Below, piece by piece: positions 11,150 to 20,186 of a stretch of DNA of 24,430 bases. Every line of letters begins with the position of its first letter. Within the stretch, counting starts at the first letter, position 1. The stretch is from positions 1 through 24,430 of IMG/VR virus record IMGVR_UViG_3300022198_001815; one strand, given 5' to 3'. The translations under genes and the position numbers were made by a program. The notes beneath the pieces were generated by a model that did no database searches, was not told the origin of the DNA, and worked only from the letters and a program-made list of their open reading frames with translations. This DNA is from a virus.

Positions 11150-12315
11150 TGAGCGCAATAATTAACACAAGGAGTCCGTATTATGTTAATATGAGCAGAT
11201 CATCTGCATTATCTGTAAAGGTAAACTTAAGGATATATTCAGGTCTTCAATCAGCTCTTCCAGCTACAGACACCTACTCTCTAATAAAAAACACTTCAGA
11301 TAATGGAGGTACGGTTACTGAGTACGCAACATTTGAAATAAGTGAACTAATCAGGGATTATATATACACCGATTATTATACAGATGCGATAGATGCTGTG
11401 TGGGTACGAGTAGAAAGAACTTTTTACGATGGATTAAATGGTACGGGTAGCACCCTTTCGGGAGGCGGTACTTTATATTACCTTGCCATTGATGGATTTG
11501 GATACTTCGAAGAGGGTGTGAATCCAAGAACATCTATAGACCCAGATGACGAATCTTATACACCCATGACCTTGCAAGACAACCTTACGGTTTACTTTGT
11601 GCCTGGTGAGCAAATCACGTTACCATTCTTTTCTGAAGCAGAGCCTTTAATAGACTTTACGTTCTCAGGAGGTGCAGGGGTAGAGTGGCAAGCATTAGAC
11701 AACTTTTGGGAAACATACGATGGGCTATGGAACTCTTCTTTGGACGATGTTCAAATTGAAGATTCTACAGACAGCCTTGATAAGATTCAATATATAGGTA
11801 TATTTCCTACTAACAACATAAAAACGGGAGACACCGCAACAGTCACCTCAACCACAGGAACTGCACAAACGCAGAATATTGTGTTTAAGGCTCTGTGTGC
11901 GGGCAAATACCCTGATGTTAAGATTGTATTCTATAACAAGTACGGAGCAATACAAGAGCTTTGGGCACACAAAAAATCAGTTAAGTCATTAAGCACTAAA
12001 TCTGAAACCTACAACAGGAATATCATGGATTATGCTGCTGTTGACTATAGCGTCTATAAGCACGCCACGTCACGTTTTGACGTGAACGGGCGTGAGTCTA
12101 TTACGGTAAATACAGACTTTATGGACGAGTCTATAAACGACCCTGTTAAACAACTATTACTTTCTGAGCAAGTATGGTTAGATATAGGAACTGACACTTA
12201 TCCAGTAGTCATTAAGACCTCTTCTTTAACAGAGAAAACGAGTGTTAACGATAAGATGGTTCAATATACTTTTGAGTTTGAATACGCTTACGATAAGGTG
12301 CAAAACATTAGATAA
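11149..12315 (+). CDS. Putative tail structural protein, 388 aa
   Basis: This is a long beta-rich protein with many Thr, Ser, Gly and Asp residues and no enzymatic motif. The C-terminal third carries FYNKYGAIQELW (about 261-272), then SETYNRN, and the end FEFEYAYDKVQNIR. I recall similar sequences from flavobacterial and marine phage tail modules. It overlaps both neighbours by one base, so it is in the tail operon. A baseplate or distal tail component is plausible given its place before the tape measure gene. An antisense reading at 11351-11533 is a shadow. Confidence 0.6.
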   Translation: MSAIINTRSPYYVNMSRSSALSVKVNLRIYSGLQSALPATDTYSLIKNTSDNGGTVTEYATFEISELIRDYIYTDYYTDAIDAVWVRVERTFYDGLNGTGSTLSGGGTLYYLAIDGFGYFEEGVNPRTSIDPDDESYTPMTLQDNLTVYFVPGEQITLPFFSEAEPLIDFTFSGGAGVEWQALDNFWETYDGLWNSSLDDVQIEDSTDSLDKIQYIGIFPTNNIKTGDTATVTSTTGTAQTQNIVFKALCAGKYPDVKIVFYNKYGAIQELWAHKKSVKSLSTKSETYNRNIMDYAAVDYSVYKHATSRFDVNGRESITVNTDFMDESINDPVKQLLLSEQVWLDIGTDTYPVVIKTSSLTEKTSVNDKMVQYTFEFEYAYDKVQNIR

Positions 12316-14315
12316 TGCAGACAGTACAGCTGTACATAAATGACACAAGAATTGAGCTGTTTAAGGACGAAGACATTGCTTTAAATGAGTCCATCCGTAA
12401 TGCAAAGGACATTGCGAAGGTGTTTACCACCTTCAGCAAGCAATTTACCGTTCCAGCAAGCAAGACTAACAATAAGGTCTTTAAGCACTACTACAATTTT
12501 AACATATCAGGAGGTTTTGATGCTCGAACTACGCAATCAGCACGCATAGAGATTAATAATTTACCCTTTAAAGACGGTAAAATTAAGCTGAATGGGGTGA
12601 AAATGAAGGATAATGCACCTTATGCATATAACATAACCTTCTTTGGTAGTATAGTAGACCTAAAAGACGTTCTTGGAGAGGATAAATTGACCGATTTAGA
12701 CGATTTAGGACTTTTGGTAAAGGACTACTCTAATTCAGGTATATTAACTGCGCTACAGGCGGCTCCTGGAGAGACAGCATTACCTTTAGTTACCGCTAAT
12801 CAGCAATTATACTACGACACAAGAGATAATACCGTTGGTACGGGTAATTTGTACTATAATGCATCATATCTTAAAGGGTTAGACCCTAAACAGCTTAAAT
12901 ATGCGGTAAGACTCGACAAGATTATTGATGCTATTGAAAGTAAGTACAGTCAAATAACTTTTGCGAGCACAAGCTTCTTTAAAGATGCCACAAAGGACAT
13001 TCATAAGCTTTATATGTGGTGTCACAGAAAGAAAGACTTAATTACAATAACACCTGGATCTGAGCAAAGAATTACTTTTGACCCTACTTACTCACTACCC
13101 GCTTTTAACATAGAAGCCGACAGTGATGCAGTGCTTGCTGTAAGTGCTGTTGCAGGAGACACCTTTGAGTTGGCTGTTTCTGCTGGAGCTACAGACAAGT
13201 ACGACCTTATAATTAAGAAAAATGGCACTATAGTAAAGGAATACACGAATCAGACAGGTTCTGTTACCTACAGCACTGGTAGTTTTGTCTCTGGGGATCA
13301 GTTTGGTGCTTTTGTTAAGACTTACGATAAAAGTATTACGTTTTCAGGTATCAGATGGATATTTAAGGATAATGGATCAGAGTTTCAGGATGAAGACGCA
13401 AACAATTTTACTTATTTAAGGTCTTTTAGCTTCAATATACAAGAGCAAATACCTGAGCAAAAGATTATAGACTTCTTATCGAACCTATTTAAGATGTTTA
13501 ATTTGGTTGCGTATGTAAATACGGATGGAGAAATAGATGTGCAGCCATTAGACACCTTTTATACATCCACTTCACATGATATAACCGATTATGTAGATGT
13601 GAATGAGTCAGAAATCAATGTGGCACTACCTTATAAAGAAATATTCTTAAAGTACAAGGACACTAAGACCATTCTTGCAGCTCAACACTTGCAAGAGATA
13701 GCTAATATCGATTGGGGTGGTAATGAGTATACAGATACAGGCAACTTGTATGGGGAAACTTACAAGGTAGAGCCTTCGTTTAACCACTCTAAATTTGAGA
13801 AGTTATTAGACCTTTCTGATAATTCTGTAGATACGGGAATAATGTATGGCTACTATGTTGATGATAATCAGAACGGATATTTAGGAGATCCTTTAATAAT
13901 GTATATAGACCAAGCCCAGATAGGAGTTCAGATGTCTATAAATAATGATGGCGTGCTTTCAAGCTTCGCTTCATCAACAATCATTAACATGCCCTCTAAC
14001 TTAGAAGATATTGCAGACGAAACGTCTAACAATATCCACTTTAACACAGAGCTAAGTGAATACAATGGATTAAGTGCTGATGAGACGTTATTTAAGCGTT
14101 TTTATGAGAACTATATAGTAAACATCTTCGATTTAGACAATAGACTCACAAAAGTAACTGCATATCTTCCTGTTCAAAAAATAGTAAGGGGAGGTAAACA
14201 AATAACGCTTTCGGATGTTATTGTTCTTAATCAAAACAAGTACAGGATAAACTCCATGAGCATCAACCTTACTACAGGTAAAACGGACTTTGAATTAATT
14301 AACTACTATGATTAA
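12315..14315 (+). CDS. Large putative tail/baseplate protein, 666 aa
   Basis: The N-terminal region (about 1-115) has DEDIALNESIRNAKDI, then FSKQFTVPASKTNNKVF, NISGGFDA and YNITFFGSIVDLKDVLGEDKL. I recall this conserved head region from large structural proteins of Bacteroidota phages. The middle (about 255-345) looks like a beta-sandwich insertion of Ig-like type, with many short strands. The C-terminal part again has conserved-looking strands (IVLNQNKYRINSMSINLTTG). There are no catalytic motifs. It is likely a distal tail or baseplate hub protein. It starts on the last base of the preceding gene and overlaps the next small ORF by eight bases. Confidence 0.6.
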   Translation: MQTVQLYINDTRIELFKDEDIALNESIRNAKDIAKVFTTFSKQFTVPASKTNNKVFKHYYNFNISGGFDARTTQSARIEINNLPFKDGKIKLNGVKMKDNAPYAYNITFFGSIVDLKDVLGEDKLTDLDDLGLLVKDYSNSGILTALQAAPGETALPLVTANQQLYYDTRDNTVGTGNLYYNASYLKGLDPKQLKYAVRLDKIIDAIESKYSQITFASTSFFKDATKDIHKLYMWCHRKKDLITITPGSEQRITFDPTYSLPAFNIEADSDAVLAVSAVAGDTFELAVSAGATDKYDLIIKKNGTIVKEYTNQTGSVTYSTGSFVSGDQFGAFVKTYDKSITFSGIRWIFKDNGSEFQDEDANNFTYLRSFSFNIQEQIPEQKIIDFLSNLFKMFNLVAYVNTDGEIDVQPLDTFYTSTSHDITDYVDVNESEINVALPYKEIFLKYKDTKTILAAQHLQEIANIDWGGNEYTDTGNLYGETYKVEPSFNHSKFEKLLDLSDNSVDTGIMYGYYVDDNQNGYLGDPLIMYIDQAQIGVQMSINNDGVLSSFASSTIINMPSNLEDIADETSNNIHFNTELSEYNGLSADETLFKRFYENYIVNIFDLDNRLTKVTAYLPVQKIVRGGKQITLSDVIVLNQNKYRINSMSINLTTGKTDFELINYYD

Positions 14316-14457
14316 AGATATTATAGACCTACTAAATACCAATGATTGGATAGTAGGAGATGAGGATATAGACTTTGCTATGGGAGCCAATAAGCTCCCA
14401 AGCACACTCAAAGAAGCTAAACAACTAATTAAACGAAGAAATGGCAGACTCAGTTAA
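14308..14457 (+). CDS. Small hypothetical protein, 49 aa
   Basis: A 50-codon ORF fills the gap between the baseplate-like protein and the tape measure gene, overlapping them by 8 and 17 bases. It begins MIKDIIDLLNTNDW and ends with a basic helix LKEAKQLIKRRNGRL. Without it the gap would be 125 bases, unusual in this operon, and the overlaps favour a real gene. Function unknown. It might help tape measure folding, which is only positional guesswork. Confidence 0.55.
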   Translation: MIKDIIDLLNTNDWIVGDEDIDFAMGANKLPSTLKEAKQLIKRRNGRLS

Positions 14458-16222
14458 AAAGATACTATTAGAATTAGAATTAAACTCTGAAGGTGCTGTT
14501 GTTGGAATAAACAGGACTGAGAAAGAATTACAGGATTTAGGAAAGACAACTCAAGCGGTGTCTAAGCAGACTTCTGATATGAATAAAGCATTTCAGAATA
14601 CTGCTGGTTCTGCTGGTATTGCAGGTGCAGCTACTGCAGAATTTGGTAGATTTATCTCGGATTTACCTTATGGTATTCAAGCAGTAACAAACAACATTTC
14701 TCAGTTAGGTTCAATGTTTGCTTTGCTTGTCTCTTCTGCTGGAGGTGTAAGGAATGCTCTTAAGGCAATGTGGACTACAATGATGGGGCCTGCTGGTGTT
14801 CTTATTGCGTTTCAAGCTATAGTTGCATCTGTTGATTACTTTAGTAGGTCTACAAGCAAGGCTACTGAAGAGGTTAACAAACTTAATGAGGCAATGTCAA
14901 ATTTAGAGCCAAGAATAGAAGAAATGAATGCTTTGGCTAATATATTAGAAGATAATAATGCTTCGTTTAAAGAACAAAGAGTTGCTCTTGAAGACTTAAA
15001 AAAACTTGGGTATGATCCGCTTGTAGAGTCTTTGACTGAGTTTAGAGATAGATATATAGAGATTATAACATTACAAGCAACTAAAGACATATTCGCTGAA
15101 AGGATTGCTTCTATTGTTAAACAGAGACTTGAGTTGCAGGATGAAATAGAGAGGTTAAAAGAAGAGTTTACTGATGATGAAACTTTCCTTGAGAAAGTAG
15201 CTGCTATGTTCAACATACCACTCAAAGAAGCTCAAGATGCTATAGTGGCAATGAAACTTGAATTGTCTCCTCAAGCATTGGCTCAACTAAATCAAGACTT
15301 AAAGAAGGAAACTGAATCATTTGCTAATATAGTACGGCAAATAGTCTCTACTGTTGCTGCGGGTCAGCCTGAACCAAGGCCTTTGGTCGAGAAGCTAATA
15401 TCTCAAATACTTGGACTTGTAAATGTAAGAACTGAAGACATAGCAGATCAAATTGCAGATAATGTGCCAAGCCCAGACGAAATTATAGAGGGACTTATAA
15501 GAAAAAGAAAGGTTGACGAGTCAGGAGAGTTGTTTGATAAGATGCTTGGCATGAAGCTTTCTTCTGAAAAACTTGCAGGGAGACTTGATACTATTAGTCA
15601 GGCTTTTGATTCTTTAAATCAGATATTAAATGCGCAGGCTCAAAGAGAAATGGATATTGAAGAAGCAAAAACCATAGCTCAGAATGATGCATTAAGAGAG
15701 CGTTTAAGAAATGAACAATTAAGTGCTGAACAAAGAGATTCTATTAATCAGCAAATATCAAGAAATGAAGCTAAGTTAATAGAAGAGCAAAATAAGATGA
15801 AGGAAAAGGCCTTTAAAAGAGATAAGGCTTTTAGAATCTCTATGGGGTTAATTGATACCGCATCTTCTGCTATTAAAGCGTATGGATCTCAATTAATACC
15901 AGGTGACCCAAGTTCACTTGTTAGAGCGCAAGTTGCTGCTGCTTTAACAACTGCTTTTGGATTGGCACAGGTAGCCGCTATTGCAAGTCAAAAATTTGTT
16001 CCTCAAGCATCACCAACACCAAATCTTACTGCTCAAGGAAGTGGAGAAGCGGGAGGTTTGTCTCCTTCTTTTAATGTGGTTGGCTCTGCTAATCAGAATC
16101 AGATTGCAGCAGCTGTATCTGCAGCAATCAGAGAAACTCCAGTAAGAAGTTATGTGGTTTCTTCTGATGTAACTACAGCGCAGCAGCTTGACAGAAACAT
16201 TATATCGAGCGCATCAATCTAA
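14441..16222 (+). CDS. Tape measure protein, 593 aa
   Basis: This protein sets tail length and occupies the tail tube lumen. The N-terminus has a short beta/coiled start, then a Gly/Ala-rich segment and FGRFISDLPYGIQAVTNN (68-85), a motif I recall from Bacteroidota phage tape measure proteins. A hydrophobic stretch follows at about 89-132. Coiled coil dominates roughly 140-280 and 400-460 (RLRNEQLSAEQRDSINQQ). A second Ala-rich hydrophobic segment near 490-520 (AQVAAALTTAFGLAQVAAIA) is followed by a low-complexity tail. If the lambda ratio of about 0.15 nm per residue holds, the tail would be near 90 nm, which is an estimate. An antisense reading at 14836-15225 is a shadow. Confidence 0.88.
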   Translation: MADSVKKILLELELNSEGAVVGINRTEKELQDLGKTTQAVSKQTSDMNKAFQNTAGSAGIAGAATAEFGRFISDLPYGIQAVTNNISQLGSMFALLVSSAGGVRNALKAMWTTMMGPAGVLIAFQAIVASVDYFSRSTSKATEEVNKLNEAMSNLEPRIEEMNALANILEDNNASFKEQRVALEDLKKLGYDPLVESLTEFRDRYIEIITLQATKDIFAERIASIVKQRLELQDEIERLKEEFTDDETFLEKVAAMFNIPLKEAQDAIVAMKLELSPQALAQLNQDLKKETESFANIVRQIVSTVAAGQPEPRPLVEKLISQILGLVNVRTEDIADQIADNVPSPDEIIEGLIRKRKVDESGELFDKMLGMKLSSEKLAGRLDTISQAFDSLNQILNAQAQREMDIEEAKTIAQNDALRERLRNEQLSAEQRDSINQQISRNEAKLIEEQNKMKEKAFKRDKAFRISMGLIDTASSAIKAYGSQLIPGDPSSLVRAQVAAALTTAFGLAQVAAIASQKFVPQASPTPNLTAQGSGEAGGLSPSFNVVGSANQNQIAAAVSAAIRETPVRSYVVSSDVTTAQQLDRNIISSASI

Positions 16223-16252
16223 AACATAAACAACTAATTAAGTTATCCTAAT

Positions 16253-17182
16253 ATGGACTATAAGGTTTACGAATTATTCATAGAAGAAGACAATGAGTTT
16301 AGCGGTGTAGAAGCTATCTCTATTGTCGAAGATCCTGCTATAGAAGAAGATTTTGTTGCGCTAAAAGCGCACAAAATAGAAATGGCTGAGGTTGATACAG
16401 ACAAGCGCATCCTGATGGGGCCTGCGCTTATTCCCGACAGAAAGATTTACAGACGTAACGATGAAGAGGAGTATTATATCTTCTTCTCTAAAGATACAGT
16501 GAGAAAAGCCGCAGAGCTATTTCTTGCAAGGGGCAATCAAAACAATTCAACATTAGAACACGAATACAACCTAAAAGGACTTAGTGTTGTAGAATCATGG
16601 ATTGTTGACGATCCCCAAAAAGATAAATCAAGTTTATACAATCTTAATGTGCCTCAAGGCACATGGATGGTGTCTGTAAAAGTAAACAATGAAGAAGTTT
16701 GGCAAGAGTTTGTTAAAACAGGTAAGGTTAAAGGTTTTTCTATTGAGGGCTATTTTAGCGATAATGCTGATAGACCTAAAGAACCTATCGAAGAAGATTT
16801 GTGCGCAGATTGCTTTAGAGAACTACAAGCGGAATATGCTCTTTTAGAGGCTGTAGCGCAGCTTGAAGAAGTAGAGTTAGAATCTTATGGAGGCTATCCT
16901 GAAAGTGCCTCTAACAACGCTAAATTAGGTATTGAACGTAATAAAGAGTTAGGTAATAAATGCGCTACACAGGTAGGAAAAGTAAGAGCTCAACAATTAG
17001 CAAGAAAAGAGAAGTTCACCCTACCAACACTGAAGAGAATATACAGCTACCTAAGCCGAGCAGAAGCATACTACGACCCAGCAAAGCCAGAGGCTTGCGG
17101 TACGATTAGCTACCTATTATGGGGTGGCAAATCTATGAAGAATTGGGTAGAGTCTAAGTTAAAGGGATTAGGTGAGATATAA
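16253..17182 (+). CDS. XkdF-like prohead protease with extra C-terminal domain, 309 aa
   Basis: This is a head maturation protease that cleaves scaffold or capsid during assembly. Residues 1-170 show the XkdF/Peptidase_S78_2 pattern: GVEAISIVEDPAI (18-30), MGPALIPDRKIYR (55-67), LEHEYN (101-106, candidate catalytic His 103), VVESWIVDDP (112-121), GTWMVSVK (136-143) and VKGFSIEGYF (159-168, candidate catalytic Ser 163). A CxxC-type stretch (LCADCF, 183-188) links to a C-terminal domain (about 213-305: YPESASNNAK, NKCATQVGK, ACGTISYLLWGG). I have seen that domain attached to other phage proteins, function unknown. It lies between the tape measure and scaffold genes, as expected for a protease acting on the head. 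The leader AGTTATCCTAAT abuts the ATG. Confidence 0.85.
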   Translation: MDYKVYELFIEEDNEFSGVEAISIVEDPAIEEDFVALKAHKIEMAEVDTDKRILMGPALIPDRKIYRRNDEEEYYIFFSKDTVRKAAELFLARGNQNNSTLEHEYNLKGLSVVESWIVDDPQKDKSSLYNLNVPQGTWMVSVKVNNEEVWQEFVKTGKVKGFSIEGYFSDNADRPKEPIEEDLCADCFRELQAEYALLEAVAQLEEVELESYGGYPESASNNAKLGIERNKELGNKCATQVGKVRAQQLARKEKFTLPTLKRIYSYLSRAEAYYDPAKPEACGTISYLLWGGKSMKNWVESKLKGLGEI

Positions 17183-17316
17183 TGGCTAAGCAGACCGTAG
17201 CAATAAAAGCACAGAAGACTAAAGTAAACCGAAAGGGCGTTCAAGCGAAGACCAAAACAAGTCAATCAAAGACGTCTAAGAATTATAAAAAACCATACAG
17301 GGGACAAGGTAGATAA
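17182..17316 (+). CDS. Small very basic phage protein, 44 aa
   Basis: A 45-codon ORF is joined to both neighbours by a one-base overlap (TAATG at 17180-17184 and 17314-17318). The protein is strongly basic, and its end (KTKTSQSKTSKNYKKPYRGQGR spread over residues 23-44) matches a pattern I recall in mini-proteins of Bacteroidota phages: AKTKTS, then SKNYKK-x-Y-x-GQG. It may bind nucleic acid or the acidic scaffold. No experiment is implied. Perfect spacing and family resemblance support it as a real gene. Confidence 0.7.
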   Translation: MAKQTVAIKAQKTKVNRKGVQAKTKTSQSKTSKNYKKPYRGQGR

Positions 17317-17951
17317 TGGCACTTATATATAACACTTCTTATAGAACGAAATCAGATGTAAACACAGAAGCTGAAAGGCTTCTGTATAACATTGAAGAAG
17401 GTGCGTATGTAACCACTTCGGCAGGCGTATGGACGGTCTTTAATGGCGAGTGGGTAAAGCTATATCCACAAGCGGGAATTGGAACGGGCATAGGTTGGGC
17501 AAGATACATAGATAGCCAATATACAGAAGCAGCGCCTTTAAGTTTGGCAGATGGTGTTTCTACCCTACTTCCTAATAATAAAGGAACTGTAATTAGAAGC
17601 GATTCGTCTGTTGAATATTATGAAAACGCTGTAAATCAAAAAATAATAGGAGATAATTTAAATGACGTTTATATAACAACAGTAGAATTTAAAGCACAAG
17701 CACCAAATGCAAATCAAACGTATTTAGATTTGTCAATTCAAAATGGTGGGGGTGTTATTGAAAATCTTGATATAGCTTTAGCTTTTATTAAAGGAAACGC
17801 AACGACACAGATATTTCATAATATATTTCAGTATTATATAGACCAAAGCTTTCTTGATAATGGAGCGTCTGTTTATGTAGAATCAAACGGAGGTACTTCT
17901 ACTGTTTGGGATATAGAATACTTCATTCAAAAGACACAAAGCTATGCGTAG
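17316..17951 (+). CDS. Putative virion structural protein, 211 aa
   Basis: The first 60 residues describe a small strand-rich domain (LLYNIEEGAYVTTSAGVW). The rest looks like a jelly-roll, with WARYIDSQYT, LSLADGVSTLLPNN, IIGDNLNDVYITTVEFKA and regularly spaced strands to the end. I recall similar proteins in marine phage head modules. A head decoration or short fibre role is likely but unproven. It overlaps the previous gene by one base and the next small ORF by eight. Confidence 0.55.
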   Translation: MALIYNTSYRTKSDVNTEAERLLYNIEEGAYVTTSAGVWTVFNGEWVKLYPQAGIGTGIGWARYIDSQYTEAAPLSLADGVSTLLPNNKGTVIRSDSSVEYYENAVNQKIIGDNLNDVYITTVEFKAQAPNANQTYLDLSIQNGGGVIENLDIALAFIKGNATTQIFHNIFQYYIDQSFLDNGASVYVESNGGTSTVWDIEYFIQKTQSYA

Positions 17952-18096
17952 ACTAAAAGGCTCAAGAAATGAGTGGAGCAGAACAAGCCCAAGAGAAAAT
18001 CGCAGGGCTTGTCTTTGTGCTAAAGGAAACACCTACAGCAGAAAGTGCTGTAAAGGCCGTATGATTAATCAAGGAATTGGTTTTATCGGAGGTTGA
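17944..18096 (+). CDS. Small Cys-rich conserved protein, 50 aa
   Basis: A 51-codon ORF overlaps the previous stop by eight bases. An Arg-rich N-terminus is followed by ACLCAKGNTYSRKCCKG (22-38) and QGIGFIGG at the end. The pattern CLC, then G-x-TYS-x-x-CC-x-G, then QGIG is one I recall from C-termini or mini-proteins of Bacteroidota phages. Four Cys residues (C23, C25, C35, C36) could bind metal or form disulfides. It lies immediately upstream of the scaffold and capsid genes. Function unknown. Confidence 0.65.
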   Translation: MRRLKGSRNEWSRTSPRENRRACLCAKGNTYSRKCCKGRMINQGIGFIGG

Positions 18097-18148
18097 AAAT
18101 ACAACAATAAAAATAAGTAATAGTTAACCCAATATAAATTAAGTATTT

Positions 18149-18610
18149 ATGAAAGCAAGTGAAATTGTAGACAAATTAAAGTCTGTTTTACTTTCTGCTG
18201 AAGATACAGTGGTTGAGCAAGCTGAAGAGCAAGTTGAACTATCTGCCGAAGAAGTGGAAGTAAACGAGCCTGTAGAGTTAGGCTACGAAGACAAAGAAGG
18301 CATGGAAGAAGATATGCCTGTAGAAGACGAAGTAAAAATAGAGTACGTCTCTAAAGATGACTTCGAGAAAGCTATCGCAGAAGTTAGAGCAATGTACGAT
18401 GCGTTAGTTGACAAAATGGGATCTGAAGAAATGGAAGTAGAAGTTCCAACTGAAGATCTTGCAAAAGAAGAATTGTCTGCTCAAGAGCCAGCGGTAGAGC
18501 CTATCACTCACGCTCCACAAGCAGAATCACAACCGAAAAAACAACTGTTCAACGGTCTAAGACCTAAAAACACCATGAGCGTTGTTTACGAGAAAATGTT
18601 CAATAATTAA
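18149..18610 (+). CDS. Putative capsid scaffolding protein, 153 aa
   Basis: Very acidic and low in complexity from about residue 15 to 75 (runs of Glu, Val and Pro), with a helical segment at about 70-90 (DFEKAIAEVRAMYDALVDKM). A basic helix sits at the C-terminus (QPKKQLFNGLRPKNTMSVVYEKMF). A basic C-terminal helix that binds capsid subunits is typical of phage scaffolds, as is the place directly before the major capsid gene. The XkdF-like protease upstream would be expected to degrade it. It begins after a 52-base gap with an A-rich leader. Confidence 0.75.
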   Translation: MKASEIVDKLKSVLLSAEDTVVEQAEEQVELSAEEVEVNEPVELGYEDKEGMEEDMPVEDEVKIEYVSKDDFEKAIAEVRAMYDALVDKMGSEEMEVEVPTEDLAKEELSAQEPAVEPITHAPQAESQPKKQLFNGLRPKNTMSVVYEKMFNN

Positions 18611-18625
18611 AATTAATAAATAACA

Positions 18626-19570
18626 ATGGCTACTACGACCTCGATTACCACAACCTATGCGGGCCAGTTTGCAAATCAGTACATCTCGGCTGCGCTACTT
18701 TCAGGTAAAACCCTGAACGATGGTGCTATCAGCATCAAACCAAACATTAAGTACAAAGAAGTAATTAAGAAAGTTGCTACTTCAGGACTTATTGCTAACG
18801 CTTCTTGTGACTTTGCTGATACAGGGACAGTTACTCTTACAGAGCGTATCATTCAACCGGAAGAATTCCAAGTAAACGTTGAGCTTTGTAAGAAAGACTT
18901 CCGTTCTGACTGGGAAGCTATCCAAATGGGTATCTCTACTTTCGACCAACTACCTCCTAACTTTGCTGATTTCTTAATCGCTCACGTTGCAGGTAAAGTT
19001 GCTGAGAAGACTGAGCAAAACATTTGGGGTGGTGTTAACGCTACTGCTGGTGAGTTTGACGGATTCACAGTTCTTATGGCTGCTGACTCTGATGTTAACG
19101 ATGCTGCTAACGGATCTGAGACTTCATTCACTTCATCTAACATCATCACTCTTTTAGGAAACACTGTTGATGCGCTTCCTTCTGCTGTGTATGGTAAAGA
19201 AGATCTTACTATCTATGTTCCAACTGTAGCTTTCCAAGCTTACGTTCGTGCTTTAGGTGGATTCGGAGCTTCAGGATTAGGTGCTGCGGGTGTTGCTAAT
19301 CAAGGTTCACTATGGTACAACATGGGTAACGCTCTTGCATTCGAAGGAATCAAAGTTCAGCTTGCTCCTGGTATGCCATCTGACCACATCGTAGCTGGTG
19401 AGGCTTCTAACCTATACTTTGGTACAGGTCTACTTTCTGACCACAACGAAGTTAAAGTAATCGACATGGGAGACCTTGACGGTTCACAAAACGTACGAGT
19501 TATCATGCGATTTACTGCTGGTGTTCAGTACGGAATTGGTTCAGACCTTGCATTGCTAACTTTAGCTTAA
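18626..19570 (+). CDS. Major capsid protein, 314 aa
   Basis: This is the main subunit of the icosahedral head, probably with an HK97 fold. It has the N-terminal pattern YAGQFANQYISAALLSG (11-27), then ISIKPNIKYKEVIKKV (35-50) and LCKKDFRSDWEA (87-98). I recognise these from major capsid proteins of Bacteroidota phages. It ends GVQYGIGSDLALLTLA. Codons are strongly biased toward a few forms (many GCT, GGT and CTT), as expected for a highly expressed gene. It sits between the scaffold gene, 15 bases upstream, and a strong terminator. An antisense reading inside is a shadow. There is no separate cleavage propeptide obvious at the N-terminus. Confidence 0.9.
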   Translation: MATTTSITTTYAGQFANQYISAALLSGKTLNDGAISIKPNIKYKEVIKKVATSGLIANASCDFADTGTVTLTERIIQPEEFQVNVELCKKDFRSDWEAIQMGISTFDQLPPNFADFLIAHVAGKVAEKTEQNIWGGVNATAGEFDGFTVLMAADSDVNDAANGSETSFTSSNIITLLGNTVDALPSAVYGKEDLTIYVPTVAFQAYVRALGGFGASGLGAAGVANQGSLWYNMGNALAFEGIKVQLAPGMPSDHIVAGEASNLYFGTGLLSDHNEVKVIDMGDLDGSQNVRVIMRFTAGVQYGIGSDLALLTLA

Positions 19571-19591
19571 TAAATCTAATGTTTAACAAAG

Positions 19592-19626
19592 AAGGGGGTG
19601 GGGTCTTCGCCCCTCCCCCTTTTTTA
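19592..19626 (+). terminator. Strong rho-independent terminator after the capsid gene
   Basis: AGGGGGTGGGG (19593-19603) pairs with CCCCTCCCCCT (19610-19620) with a single T-T mismatch and a six-base loop, followed by a T6 run. Partial readthrough must be possible for downstream genes unless a promoter lies between. Confidence 0.9.
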
Positions 19627-19645
19627 ATATAAAAACCTAAATAAT

Positions 19646-20164
19646 ATGAGTTGCAACATCGATACTGGAAGAACGCTTCCTTGTAGAGACTCGGTAGGTG
19701 GACTGAAGAACGTATATTTCATCAATTACGATTCATCAGCATCTATTCCGCTTGTAGAGACCGCTGGTTCTGAAGACACAGTAGCTTCTGCTGTTTGGGC
19801 TGCCACAGCTACAACCTACAAGTATGAGCTTAAAGGAACATCTTCTTTAACACAAAACATTCAAGCTTCTCGTGAAAACGGGACTGTTGCTTTCGAGCAA
19901 GTGCTTGAGCTTACTTTGCCTAAATTAAGCAAAGAGGACAACTACCAAATTAAACTACTTTCTTTTGGTCGTCCAAGAATTGTTGTAGAAGACTACAACG
20001 GAAACCTATTCTTGGTAGGTAGAGAGCATGGTGCTGACGTAACAGGAGGTACTATTGTAACTGGTGCTGCTATGGGTGACCTTTCAGGTTACACACTAAG
20101 CTTCTCAGCTATGGAGCTTACTCCTGCTAACTTAGTAACAGGAACATTCCCTTACACAGCTTAA
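19646..20164 (+). CDS. Putative major tail tube protein, 172 aa
   Basis: The N-terminus (LPCRDSVGGLKNVYFINYD, about 11-29) and the middle and end (YELKGTSSL, SRENGTVAFEQ, EHGADVTGGTIVTG, 127-140, then GDLSGYTLSFSA) match a pattern I recall from abundant tail proteins of Bacteroidota phages. The beta-rich composition and length suit a tail tube subunit. Strong codon bias like the capsid gene and terminators on both sides suggest high, separately controlled expression. It lies apart from the tail module, between the capsid and portal genes. A head decoration protein is an alternative. Confidence 0.6.
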   Translation: MSCNIDTGRTLPCRDSVGGLKNVYFINYDSSASIPLVETAGSEDTVASAVWAATATTYKYELKGTSSLTQNIQASRENGTVAFEQVLELTLPKLSKEDNYQIKLLSFGRPRIVVEDYNGNLFLVGREHGADVTGGTIVTGAAMGDLSGYTLSFSAMELTPANLVTGTFPYTA

Positions 20165-20186
20165 GTATCAAGCTTAGAAGTTAATC

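Noticed and set aside
14836-15225. 129-codon reading on the - strand inside the tape measure gene
   Set aside because: Its Ser/Leu-rich composition mirrors the Glu/Lys coiled-coil codons of the + strand. There is no start context or operon partner on that strand.
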